A stretch of DNA of 19,113 nucleotides from JACRJW01 sp964359095 (GCA_964359095.1 CAYHRJ010000016.1:1-19113), one strand, 5' to 3'. Positions 1 to 6,326 are shown, counted from the stretch's first letter. Notes: generated by a model not told the origin, from the sequence alone. Translations and numbers: made by a program.

Positions 1-52
1 GCTTGCAGCCGAATATGACGTTTTGCAGGCATAAGATTATTTGGCAACAGGT

Positions 53-286
53 CTACTGTCCCGATCGCCGTCTCCCAAGCAAGATCGCAAAGACAACGGC
101 AAAGTTGGCTATGAAGATGTAAAACGGATAGGAAAGTTGTGCAGCGTTCAATGAGCCCACAGCCAGCAGTGCACAAAATCCGCCGGTTCCAGAAAGCGCC
201 CATGTAATGAGCGTTTCACTTTCTGGATGTTCATAGGATTTTGCCACCGTGAGCCAGGCACCCATTGCATCAATGAGGACAATCAA
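53..286 (-). CDS. Small multi-pass membrane protein, N-terminus unresolved (possibly truncated)
   Basis: I do not recognise the family. The 77 residues from a TTG at 286 contain about three hydrophobic segments (around residues 1-12, 27-46 and 52-70) and end in a basic tail, GRRRSGQ. The reading frame stays open upstream to a TAA near 390. The upstream residues (NNAALAIALIVLID and before) complete the first membrane helix, so the TTG start would cut a helix in half. No ATG, GTG or TTG lies in frame between that stop and 286, and there is no ribosome binding site. The open frame runs into the 3' end of the antitoxin gene just upstream. The most likely reading is a gene that lost its 5' end, perhaps when the toxin-antitoxin pair arrived; an assembly error is also possible. 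Confidence 0.45.
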   Translation of the reverse strand: MIVLIDAMGAWLTVAKSYEHPESETLITWALSGTGGFCALLAVGSLNAAQLSYPFYIFIANFAVVFAILLGRRRSGQ

Positions 287-356
287 GGCAATAGCGAGTG
301 CGGCGTTATTTGTAAAATACCAAAGATGGCGAGTGAACTCATAGCGGAAATCAAGT

Positions 357-659
357 CTAGGCGAAACTAAACACTGACACTTCCTTTTTTAATCTGAAAC
401 CAAGGACATCGGACTGATCCTGTAAGTCGTAATGGGTTTGGAGATTCATCCAAAACTCAGGGGAGGTCTTAAAAAACAAACCAAGCCGTAAAGCCGTATC
501 AGCCGTAATGGAACGCTTGCCTAGAATAATTTCATTAATACGACGAGGCGAGACGCTGATGCCTTTAGCAAGACGGTACTGAGAAATCTCAAGAGGCTCC
601 AAGAATTCTTCAAGAAGAATCTCTCCAGGGTGAACGGTTCTCAATTTGGTGGTTCGCAT
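357..659 (-). CDS. higA: HigA-type antitoxin, XRE-family DNA-binding protein
   Basis: This is a 100-residue antitoxin of the HigA/VapI family, expected to bind and neutralise the adjacent toxin and to repress their shared promoter. The N-terminus has the family opening HPGEILLEEFLEP. A helix-turn-helix follows (ISQYRLAKGISVSPRRINEI, about residues 29-48), then the GKRSIT.DTALRLGLFF stretch and the FWMNLQ.HYDL motif typical of this family. I chose the ATG at 659, 10 nt after the toxin stop codon, because HPGEIL normally lies within 15 residues of the start. An in-frame ATG at 695 would overlap the toxin by 26 nt and is less likely. The toxin lies directly upstream on the same strand, so the order is toxin first, as in other higBA loci. 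Neither start has a clear Shine-Dalgarno sequence; translational coupling to higB is likely. Confidence 0.88.
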   Translation of the reverse strand: MRTTKLRTVHPGEILLEEFLEPLEISQYRLAKGISVSPRRINEIILGKRSITADTALRLGLFFKTSPEFWMNLQTHYDLQDQSDVLGFRLKKEVSVFSFA

Positions 660-669
660 AGGTTGGCGG

Positions 670-951
670 TTAATGGTAGTCCTCGATACTGACATGATGA
701 GCCTGGCCTGCGCTCCAAAGAAAGCAGATGCGCCATTGATCGTTGATTCGGATGCTGTGCTCACCTCCTCGCCTCCCAGTGAGTTTCTCAAGATGATTAC
801 TTGGAGGAGAACGAAGGTCGTTGATGGTAACAGCCGCGTGGAGCATGACAAGCTTCCGATACGCTCTCTGTTGGATATCGGTCGGAAGCTTCCTCGATAC
901 CTCTTGTCGGAACAGCCTCTGTGCCTCCCCATCTGAGAAGCTGTAAATCAT
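670..951 (-). CDS. higB: HigB-type toxin, RelE/ParE-superfamily mRNA interferase
   Basis: This 93-residue protein has the length and layout of HigB/RelE toxins, which cleave mRNA on the ribosome. The end carries the family signature SIRINDQWRICFLW (residues 66-79) followed by HHVSIEDYH. Upstream are the basic KLPTDIQQRAYRKL helix and NHLEKLTGRRGGE. Catalytic-type basic and aromatic residues (R68, W73, R74, H92) are present, so the toxin looks intact. The ATG at 951 lies only 8 nt after a good -10 box, so the message should be leaderless or nearly so. It is followed by higA with a 10-nt gap. Function comes from family resemblance; toxicity is an inference. Confidence 0.88.
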   Translation of the reverse strand: MIYSFSDGEAQRLFRQEVSRKLPTDIQQRAYRKLVMLHAAVTINDLRSPPSNHLEKLTGRRGGEHSIRINDQWRICFLWSAGQAHHVSIEDYH

Positions 952-959
952 ATGAGTAA

Positions 960-989
960 ATGATAACGCATCCCGTTACTATCTGTCAA
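960..989 (-). promoter_or_regulatory. higBA promoter
   Basis: The minus strand has a perfect -35 TTGACA (984-989), an 18-nt spacer and a -10 TATCAT (960-965). The toxin ATG begins 8 nt downstream, so transcription would start at or 1-2 nt before it. Confidence 0.75.
964..978. promoter_or_regulatory. Probable operator of the higBA promoter (inverted repeat)
   Basis: TAACG and CGTTA form a perfect 5-bp inverted repeat with a 5-nt centre, placed between the -35 and -10 boxes and overlapping the -10. Symmetric sites in this position are where XRE antitoxins of this family usually bind for autorepression. The role is inferred. Confidence 0.5.
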
Positions 990-1020
990 GCCGCGAATCC
1001 AATCTGAATTTTCGCAACTT

Positions 1021-1122
1021 CTAAAACTCCGCATAGGCAATCGCGCACGCCACACCATCCAAATCTACCGCATACAGATACGCTGTGTGAGCACCGTTTT
1101 CAAGCTCGTCATCAAATGTATG
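1021..1122 (-). pseudogene. Possible gene remnant in the 990-1154 spacer
   Basis: The spacer between the toxin promoter and the small membrane gene holds a 33-codon frame ending in TAG that reads like coding sequence (contains DDELENGAHTAYLYAVDLDG and ends IAYAEF). It has no start codon and is preceded by an in-frame TGA. An overlapping frame begins with ATG (MATLSHIIHSD). A decayed gene is possible; chance is also possible. I see nothing else in this spacer. Confidence 0.2.
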
Positions 1123-1154
1123 TCAGAATGGATGATGTGAGAAAGTGTCGCCAT

Positions 1155-1316
1155 CTATGACCGATGCGTAATGCCCGCGATAGCGACGACGATGGCGATC
1201 AAAAAGATCACAGCCCGAATCGCGAAACCGACGAGATCGTCAGGAAGCGACACATTCGCACTGTAGAGGAGCAACGCGCTTCCAAAGATGGTTAGACAAA
1301 TGGGTTTAGAGGACAT
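1155..1316 (-). CDS. Small two-segment membrane protein (53 aa)
   Basis: An ATG at 1316 opens a 53-residue frame ending in TAG at 1155. It begins MSSKPICLTIFGSALLLYS, has a short polar turn (NVSLPDDLVG, residues 21-30), then a second hydrophobic stretch VIFLIAIVVAIAGI (36-49), and ends THRS. The two segments suggest a hairpin in the membrane. It lies 37 nt downstream of hpf on the same strand and is probably cotranscribed. There is no Shine-Dalgarno sequence. I do not recognise the family and cannot assign a function; the codon pattern and the clean two-helix layout support a real gene. Confidence 0.6.
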   Translation of the reverse strand: MSSKPICLTIFGSALLLYSANVSLPDDLVGFAIRAVIFLIAIVVAIAGITHRS

Positions 1317-1353
1317 AGGGAAAATAGTGAGGGTTACTCATGCAACAGGTCTA

Positions 1354-1701
1354 TTATTGTTTACCTGGTCTCGCCCCTCTCTGCGAACGATCCTGTAGTT
1401 TGTCTTTGTATTCCTTGAGCTGTCGGCGGGTTTGATCGCAGGCCTGCCCGATTGCATGGTAGAGATCTTCTTCAAGCGCGACCGCGCGAAAATCAGATCC
1501 TCGAACGTGCAGTTGAAACTCGGCGGTAAAGAAAGGACCTTTGGCGTGATGCTTCGTGGATTTGCCAACTTCGACGCGAAGCTCAGCGGCTGGCTCAAAA
1601 TCTTTTGTGAGCTTTTGAAGCGCAACGGCTTTAGACTCAACGCGTGATTTAATAGCGTCTGTGAGTGGGATATTCGTTCCCTTGATAGAGATGATGCGCA
1701 T
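1354..1701 (-). CDS. hpf: Ribosome hibernation promoting factor, short HPF/YfiA (RaiA) type
   Basis: A 115-residue protein of the HPF/YfiA family, which binds the decoding region of the 30S subunit and inactivates ribosomes in slow growth. It opens with MRIISIKGTNIPLTDAIK, the usual beta-strand and first helix, then has ELRVEVGKSTKHHAKGPFFT (positions 40-59) and the strand AEFQLHV. The second helix contains EEDLYHAIGQACDQTRRQLKEYKDK, the conserved DLY.AI motif with basic residues facing rRNA. The tail is basic. It lacks the C-terminal dimerisation domain of long HPF, so it is the short type. Tandem stops TAA TAG end the gene. The region just upstream is a heptamer repeat containing TATAACC units that resemble -10 boxes and may serve as its promoter. 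No Shine-Dalgarno sequence is visible. Confidence 0.93.
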   Translation of the reverse strand: MRIISIKGTNIPLTDAIKSRVESKAVALQKLTKDFEPAAELRVEVGKSTKHHAKGPFFTAEFQLHVRGSDFRAVALEEDLYHAIGQACDQTRRQLKEYKDKLQDRSQRGARPGKQ

Positions 1702-1705
1702 AGGA

Positions 1706-1815
1706 AAGGTGGTAGGTTATAGGTTATAGGTTGTAGGTGGAAGGTGGTAGAAAGAAGTAGCTCCGAAATCCGGATTTCTACAACCTACCACCTACTACCT
1801 ACTACCTAAAACCTA
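1706..1815. repeat. Heptamer-array hairpin repeat, copy 1
   Basis: Left arm 1713-1753 is five 7-nt units of the type TAGGTTA/TAGGTTG/TAGGTGG plus TAGAAA. The right arm 1774-1814 is the reverse complement type (TAGGTTT, TAGGTAG, TAGGTGG, TAGGTTG plus TAGAAA). The arms are imperfect complements that could form a stem of about 41 bp. The loop holds a core with the palindrome AATCCGGATT (1768-1777). It fills the gap between hpf and murB, and the last codons and stop of murB lie inside it. Related copies are at 4161-4243 and 16008-16087. Confidence 0.85.
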
Positions 1816-2809
1816 GATAAGCAACTTCCTCCTGTAACTGTATCTCAAGTTCATTTCGAGCGCGAGTTTTGATGAGAGCGATGAGCTGGACAACTTCGTC
1901 GGCCGTGGCATTTCCAAGGTTCACTACAAAATTTCCGTGCTTGTCACTGATCTTGGCCTGCCCGATTTGTTTTCCCTTGAGATCCAGCTGATCGATGAGC
2001 CAGCCCGCGGAGATCCTGCGGGCCTCGCCCGTGGCCGCGCTACGGCCGAGGGCTGACAGCATCTCTGTAGGTATATCGAGTTTTTGTGAGAGTCGTTGCA
2101 GTTCAGTCTCATCGTGTATCTCATAATTTTTGAAAAGACATCCAGCAGATCCTGCATCAAGTGGTTGAGAGGATTTTCGCTTCATCAGTTTGTCATCAAG
2201 TTCTGCTTTGAGCTCTTGAGGGTCGCCTTCTTCTAATTCAAATGTCGCGGACAAGACAATGTCATCCGTGTGCTTGAGTGCAGACTCACGGTATCCGAAT
2301 GCCAGGTCCACCTTATCTACCTTTTCCACCTCTCCACCTTTTCCACCTGAACTACCTCTTAACACTTCCACACTCACCAAATGATCCTTCATCTCTCCAC
2401 CAAAACATCCCGCATTGCCTCGCACCCCACCGCCAACCGTTCCTGGCAACGAGATCGCCCATGTTAGTCCTTTGAGACCGGCGTTCGCTGTGACTCTGGC
2501 CAACGCTGAGGATAAAACTCCAGCCTGCGCCACGACCCGCGACCCATGAATCTCATATGTCCGCATCGCTATCTTAATCACGATTCCATCAAACCCAGCG
2601 TCACTCGCGAGTGTATTGGAACCACCACCAAAGACAACGTAATCCACCTTGTACGCCTCGGCCACCTTGATCACCTCCTGAAGTTCCTCCACTGTCCGCA
2701 CCTCAACCAACCACTTGGCTGGTCCTCCGATCCGAAAGTTTGTGTGCTTTGAAAGAGGTTCATTCTCAAGGACTCGTGATCCGAGAATCTTTCGCAAGGA
2801 TTCTGTCAT
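1802..2809 (-). CDS. murB: UDP-N-acetylenolpyruvoylglucosamine reductase
   Basis: MurB reduces UDP-GlcNAc-enolpyruvate to UDP-MurNAc with NADPH and FAD, in the cytoplasm. FAD-domain motifs are clear: NFRIGGPAKWLVEV (24-37), VVFGGGSNTLASDAGFDG (58-75) and ISLPGTVGGGVRGNAGCFGG (119-138). The expected catalytic positions are R174 in FGYRES, the proton donor in GSAGCLFKN (C224, where E. coli has Ser) and a glutamate in QEEV (about E328). The C-terminal domain has GKQIGQAKISDKHGNFVVNLGNA. Two oddities stand out: residues about 151-168 (GSSGGKGGEVEKVDKVD) are encoded by a 9/8-nt repeat, and about 35 extra residues (229-265) follow FKN. The start ATG overlaps the murC stop (ATGA). The final codons LGFR and the stop fall within the hairpin repeat at 1706-1815. 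At 335 residues it is within the family range. Confidence 0.96.
   Translation of the reverse strand: MTESLRKILGSRVLENEPLSKHTNFRIGGPAKWLVEVRTVEELQEVIKVAEAYKVDYVVFGGGSNTLASDAGFDGIVIKIAMRTYEIHGSRVVAQAGVLSSALARVTANAGLKGLTWAISLPGTVGGGVRGNAGCFGGEMKDHLVSVEVLRGSSGGKGGEVEKVDKVDLAFGYRESALKHTDDIVLSATFELEEGDPQELKAELDDKLMKRKSSQPLDAGSAGCLFKNYEIHDETELQRLSQKLDIPTEMLSALGRSAATGEARRISAGWLIDQLDLKGKQIGQAKISDKHGNFVVNLGNATADEVVQLIALIKTRARNELEIQLQEEVAYLGFR
2308..2348. repeat. In-gene array of 8/9-nt repeats within murB
   Basis: The plus strand reads CCACCTTAT, CTACCTTTT, CCACCTCT, CCACCTTTT, CCACCTG in succession. The same unit type forms the right arm of the repeat at 16042-16087. On the coding strand it yields the low-complexity GGKGGEVEKVDKVD segment of MurB, in frame. 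Confidence 0.7.
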
Positions 2810-4143
2810 ACAAGTCTTCGTGCAAGATCATCGATGTCACCGGCTCCCATGATGAGGATGACATCGTTTGGTTTCACGAGGTCGCGCAGCTGAGATTCGG
2901 CTGCGAATAAGTCTGGAGCATAAGTCGTATTGGACCTATTGATCTCTTTAACCAGATCGCGCGAGCTGACGCTTGCGTTCTCGTTTCTGCCAGCCACATC
3001 ATAAATCTCGGTAAGCACCAGGTGATCGGCAAGCGCGAGGGACTCGACGAACTCGTTGAACAACTTTTTTGTTCGGTCGTGCTGATGTGGCTGATAGCAC
3101 AAAACAATCCGTTGCCCAGGAAAAAATTCACGAGCGGCTTCAATCGTCTGGCGAACAGCGGTTGGGTGGTGACCGTAGTCGGAAATAACGTCCGCCCCTT
3201 TCCATGTTCCCACTCGCTCAAACCTGCGCCAGATTCCAGTAAAGTCAGCTAGAACTCGACGGCATGTTTCAAACGGAACACCAAGCTCGAGAGCCGCAGC
3301 CACTGCCGCAAGCGCATTCATCGCGTTAAAGGCTCCAGGAATTTTTAATCGCAACTCGCCATGGTTTGTTGTAACGGTTTGCTCACCCTGTTTCGTTGTC
3401 CGGTGCAGCAACGTATAGGTCATATTGGTCCCATTGGACCCATACTTCACCGACCTATTGACGCTGAGCTTTTGTGAAACCACATCATCCGCGTTTAACA
3501 CCACCAACCCTTTGCTCTTGAGCTTATCCACAAACGTCTGAAACGTTTCCTGAATGTGATCAAGGTCACGGTAGTAATCCAAATGATCTTCTTCGATGTT
3601 GGTAAGCACAATCATCTCCGGTTCCAGATGCAACATGTTGGCGCGATACTCGCAACCCTCAACAACAAAGAATCGTCCTTTGCCCACGCGCAGATTTCCA
3701 TCCTTGAATCCAGGAACAAGTGAACCAACTAAAACCGTTGGATCATAACCCGCCGCCTCCAAGATCAAACCGAGCATGGCTGTGGTTGTAGACTTCCCGT
3801 TTGTCCCAGAAACCACGATCGTAGAAAACTCGTGTGAGATCTCTCCAAGAAATTCAAAATTCGAAACTTCTCGAATGCCACGTTCCTTTGCTGCCTGTCG
3901 TTCATGATTAGAATCTGGAACGGCTGGTGAGTAGATGAGAAGGTCGACGTCCGTTGCGACGTGATCGTGAGCGTGGCCGAAAAAAATCTTTGCACCTCGT
4001 CGTTGTAGATCCTTTGTGATTTCACTCTCGTGCACATCTGACCCGGTCACATTCACGCCTTCATACAAAAACCACTTGGCAAGCGCGGACATGCCGATGC
4101 CGCCAATGCCGACAAAGTGGACGTGTTTATATTGCTTAAACAT
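2806..4143 (-). CDS. murC: UDP-N-acetylmuramate--L-alanine ligase
   Basis: MurC adds L-alanine to UDP-MurNAc using ATP, the step after MurB. The N-terminal Rossmann domain has HVHFVGIGGIGMSALAKW (7-24). The ATP loop is SGTNGKSTTTAM (112-123), with Asn where MurC usually has His (GTHGKT), though still a valid Mur-ligase P-loop. NIEEDHLDYYRD, GAFNAMNALAAVAAA and the diagnostic DYGHHPTAV and YQPHQHDRT motifs identify MurC rather than MurD or Mpl. I place the start at the ATG at 4143 (445 residues), because MFKQYKHVHFVGIGG fits the family and the element TGCTAAAAT ends 8 nt before it. The in-frame ATG at 4161 would add six residues but is itself part of that -10 element and of a repeat. It overlaps murB by 4 nt. 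Confidence 0.95.
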   Translation of the reverse strand: MFKQYKHVHFVGIGGIGMSALAKWFLYEGVNVTGSDVHESEITKDLQRRGAKIFFGHAHDHVATDVDLLIYSPAVPDSNHERQAAKERGIREVSNFEFLGEISHEFSTIVVSGTNGKSTTTAMLGLILEAAGYDPTVLVGSLVPGFKDGNLRVGKGRFFVVEGCEYRANMLHLEPEMIVLTNIEEDHLDYYRDLDHIQETFQTFVDKLKSKGLVVLNADDVVSQKLSVNRSVKYGSNGTNMTYTLLHRTTKQGEQTVTTNHGELRLKIPGAFNAMNALAAVAAALELGVPFETCRRVLADFTGIWRRFERVGTWKGADVISDYGHHPTAVRQTIEAAREFFPGQRIVLCYQPHQHDRTKKLFNEFVESLALADHLVLTEIYDVAGRNENASVSSRDLVKEINRSNTTYAPDLFAAESQLRDLVKPNDVILIMGAGDIDDLARRLV

Positions 4144-4151
4144 ACGAGACG

Positions 4152-4160
4152 ATTTTAGCA
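4152..4160 (-). promoter_or_regulatory. Extended -10 element for murC
   Basis: The minus strand reads TGC TAAAAT (5 of 6 matches to TATAAT with the TGN extension), 8 nt before the ATG at 4143. No clear -35 is present upstream, where the heptamer repeat lies. The transcript would be leaderless. Confidence 0.5.
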
Positions 4161-4243
4161 TAGGTTGTAGGTTTTAGGTTGTAGGGAGTAGAGAAAAATC
4201 CGAATTCCGAACTACAACCTACCACCTAAAACCTATTACCTCC
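4161..4243. repeat. Heptamer-array hairpin repeat, copy 2
   Basis: Left arm has four 7-nt units (TAGGTTG, TAGGTTT, TAGGTTG, TAGGGAG) followed by TAGAGAAAA. The core is ATCCGAATTCCGA (4198-4210). The right arm 4211-4243 is the reverse complement type with units AGGTAAT, AGGTTTT, AGGTGGT, AGGTTGT. It sits between murC and the terminator of the next gene, touching the murC -10 element. Confidence 0.85.
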
Positions 4244-4244
4244 C

Positions 4245-4273
4245 AAAAGAAAAACGCCAGGCTTGGCCTAGCG
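4245..4273 (-). terminator. Rho-independent terminator of the 432-residue gene
   Basis: On the minus strand, CGC-T-AGGC, loop CAA, then GCCT-G-GCG, is followed by TTTTTCTTTT. The stop codon TAG of the gene (4270-4268) forms part of the 5' arm of the stem. Confidence 0.75.
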
Positions 4274-5566
4274 CTGCGTTGCATACCTCACGGTACGTTG
4301 TTGAAGATGTGTGCGGTCAATCCATTTGAGAACCAGGTCGTCGTGAATGGTGTTCCAAGCGATCCCGCCATCAGGATCCTCGTGAAGATTCCAGGCCAGT
4401 GGAACAGCTGTCAGTCGTCGACCGCGTACGATCGGCTTGTCCCACGCGCCGTCCTGAGCGATCACAGCTTCTACATAACCACCATCGTTCACCATCACCT
4501 CGCGAACATCGACATGATCTAGAAATTCACGATCTTCGACAGGAGTGACGAGACGCTGACGCACCTTGCCTTGGCTACCAATCTGCAGGCGAGCCGCAAA
4601 GGATGTTCCACTACTTGACCAAAAGACGTCAGACCGCGTGATGGTGAACGATCCTTCGTACACCAACGTGTCGTTGTTGAAAAAGAGTCGTCTGACATCG
4701 CCGGTCGCGTCTCGTGGTCGCACAAGCGTGAGCAGTGCGCCGTGTGTTGGTGAGCTCCAGACCTCTTCTAGCTGCCCATCGATGGCGATCACCCGGGGCT
4801 TGCTGGAATCATGCTTGCCTGTCTCGATCAGGAGAGATCGATGAGGTGTCCTTGTCGCAAGTAGATGCTGACTTCGCCATCTCACGAAACGAATCGTGGG
4901 ATCCAGTGTGCAGGATGAAAACGGCTCGATGCCGTCTTGTCCAATCTCGTAGGCATAGCACTGACCATCGAGCTCTTCCACAATGCACAAGTTGCCATCT
5001 GCGTAGAGTTCAACTTTGGATCCCACAGTAATCGGCAGAAGCCCCCAGGACGTGATGATCACGTTTTTCCCGGGATAGTGTGGACTCTCTCCCACTGTCA
5101 AACGCACGGTTCCGTTTGCGTAGGAACCTTTGATGCGATCCATGGGAAAAAGAAATTGGCGCGCGCCTGGAACCACCAGCCAAACACCTGGTGGATAGCC
5201 GACAGCACAGCCCCACACAAGAAGGTACTGATCGTGAATACGCAGGATGCGCGTTCCTCCATCCTCCTTGAGAGGTGAGTGCTGGAAGGACATCCGCGCA
5301 TCAAATCCTGTGTGAAAGAGTTCTTCGCCCCTGTCATTCGCGAGAACCAGAGCGACCTGTGACCCTGAAGCCGTAACAGCTAACTGATCCCCGGAGATCA
5401 GTTGACGCAACATCTTCGGCGTTGGGGTCATGGGTAGTGTGCAAAGCGTGTGCATCTCGCCAGTGAAAGTTGGCTCGTGAAGACGGACAACGCTTTGCTC
5501 GGACCGGGGAGTGCCTGTGATAGCCACGTGGGCCTCCTGTTGAAACGCACGGATGTGTGCGGTCAT
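4268..5566 (-). CDS. Uncharacterised 432-residue protein, probable beta-propeller fold
   Basis: I do not recognise the family. The protein is rich in short hydrophobic strands alternating with turns: QLAVTASGSQVALVLANDRG, YLLVWGCAVGYPPGVWLVV, KVELYADGNLCIVEEL and SDVFWSSSGTSFAARLQIG. This pattern is typical of WD40-like or TolB-like propeller repeats with roughly 40-45 residue spacing. There is no signal peptide and no membrane segment, so it is likely cytoplasmic. The ATG at 5566 lies 3 nt after a candidate -10 box, with no Shine-Dalgarno sequence. It is transcribed alone: its own promoter lies upstream, and a strong terminator overlaps its stop codon. Function cannot be stated; the fold is inferred from the strand pattern only. 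Confidence 0.8.
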   Translation of the reverse strand: MTAHIRAFQQEAHVAITGTPRSEQSVVRLHEPTFTGEMHTLCTLPMTPTPKMLRQLISGDQLAVTASGSQVALVLANDRGEELFHTGFDARMSFQHSPLKEDGGTRILRIHDQYLLVWGCAVGYPPGVWLVVPGARQFLFPMDRIKGSYANGTVRLTVGESPHYPGKNVIITSWGLLPITVGSKVELYADGNLCIVEELDGQCYAYEIGQDGIEPFSSCTLDPTIRFVRWRSQHLLATRTPHRSLLIETGKHDSSKPRVIAIDGQLEEVWSSPTHGALLTLVRPRDATGDVRRLFFNNDTLVYEGSFTITRSDVFWSSSGTSFAARLQIGSQGKVRQRLVTPVEDREFLDHVDVREVMVNDGGYVEAVIAQDGAWDKPIVRGRRLTAVPLAWNLHEDPDGGIAWNTIHDDLVLKWIDRTHLQQRTVRYATQR

Positions 5567-5569
5567 CTC

Positions 5570-5598
5570 AACCTAGCGACAATCTCAAGGTTTGTCAA
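5570..5598 (-). promoter_or_regulatory. Promoter of the 432-residue gene
   Basis: The minus strand has TTGACA (5593-5598), a 17-nt spacer and TAGGTT (5570-5575; matches T1, A2 and T6 of the -10). The ATG begins 3 nt later, so the mRNA would start at about the initiation codon. Confidence 0.5.
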
Positions 5599-5658
5599 TT
5601 GTGTGTAAAGGGCCACTACATATTGCGCTCCTGAGCCTGTGCACATGTTGAATGAATC

Positions 5659-5701
5659 AAAAAAAACGGCTCCTTCGACTCATCAAGACTCCAGAGCGGA
5701 G
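5659..5701 (-). terminator. Possible weak terminator after the lipoprotein gene
   Basis: On the minus strand, CGCTCT pairs with GGAGCCG with one bulge, and eight T residues follow (5659-5666). The stem is short and the loop long, so this is tentative. Otherwise 5599-5753 shows only the promoter of the next gene. Confidence 0.3.
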
Positions 5702-5753
5702 TGATGGTGAGACAAGAAAACCGTGTCGTGGCCAGATGGTCTGGCTGTGTTCA

Positions 5754-6272
5754 TCAGTGCGAGGATTTTCCCTTCTGGTTGGCCTTCGCCTGCTCGATTG
5801 CCGCAAGCGCACGAGCCACGTCAGCGTCAGCGCAGGCGGCCTGCTCTGCCACCGTTGCCGGCTCCCGAGCCTTGGGGCACTCGACGATCTTGCTCCCCGC
5901 GGCATCCGTGGGGACACTGGCGACCACAGTGGTGCCGAGCGTCGGGAGTGAGCTTCCTGCACCGGTGGGCGCATACCAACCATTGGGCGTTGAAACCACG
6001 TCAGCAGGCGCGTATCCTCCCTGACCCTGCACGTTCTGGTAGCTGCTGCCAGCGCTGAAGCTGACAGAGTCGTCCGTCTTCTGGAGCGAGGTCGTCATCC
6101 CTTTTTCCATGGCATCTTCTGCCAGATCGTAGGGACGCGTATCCTGCGCCTGAATGAGCAGAGCCGCGCCTTCTGCCGTTCCCACGTAGGTCACGACAGG
6201 CGGGTCTTCTGGATCGGACGGCTTGCGAATGGTCGCACAGCCCACAAGGGTCACGAGGATGAGAAATCGCAT
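5754..6272 (-). CDS. Predicted lipoprotein, 172 residues, family unknown
   Basis: The sequence begins MRFLILVTLVGCATIRKP: a short hydrophobic signal followed by the lipobox LVGC, with C12 the predicted lipidated cysteine. The mature part is mostly polar and disordered-looking in the middle (serine-, glycine- and tyrosine-rich, GSSYQNVQGQGGY). It then has a two-cysteine helical end (ECPKAREPATVAEQAACADADVARALA) and a basic tail. I chose the ATG at 6272 because AGGGAG lies 7 nt upstream (6280-6285) and the signal then starts at residue 1; an upstream in-frame start would hide the signal peptide. It is expected to be anchored to the outer face of the membrane. It follows the 721-residue membrane protein gene but is separated from it by a terminator and has its own promoter. 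The family is not recognised; lipoprotein status is well supported. Confidence 0.75.
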   Translation of the reverse strand: MRFLILVTLVGCATIRKPSDPEDPPVVTYVGTAEGAALLIQAQDTRPYDLAEDAMEKGMTTSLQKTDDSVSFSAGSSYQNVQGQGGYAPADVVSTPNGWYAPTGAGSSLPTLGTTVVASVPTDAAGSKIVECPKAREPATVAEQAACADADVARALAAIEQAKANQKGKSSH

Positions 6273-6297
6273 CTGACGGCTCCCTAGACGTATTTTG

Positions 6298-6326
6298 ACT
6301 ATACACGATGTAGGAAATGAACACAA
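6298..6326 (-). promoter_or_regulatory. Promoter of the lipoprotein gene
   Basis: The minus strand has -10 TATAGT (6298-6303), a 17-nt spacer and a weak -35 TTGTGT (6321-6326) that overlaps the T-run of the upstream terminator. AGGGAG at 6280-6285 is the ribosome binding site. Confidence 0.5.

Noticed and set aside
695..932. An N-terminal extension of HigA
   Set aside because: It is the shadow of the higB gene in another frame; the antitoxin family begins near the ATG at 659.
1706..1815. The heptamer hairpin as a rho-independent terminator
   Set aside because: The stem is AT/GT-rich and imperfect, and no T-run follows on either strand.
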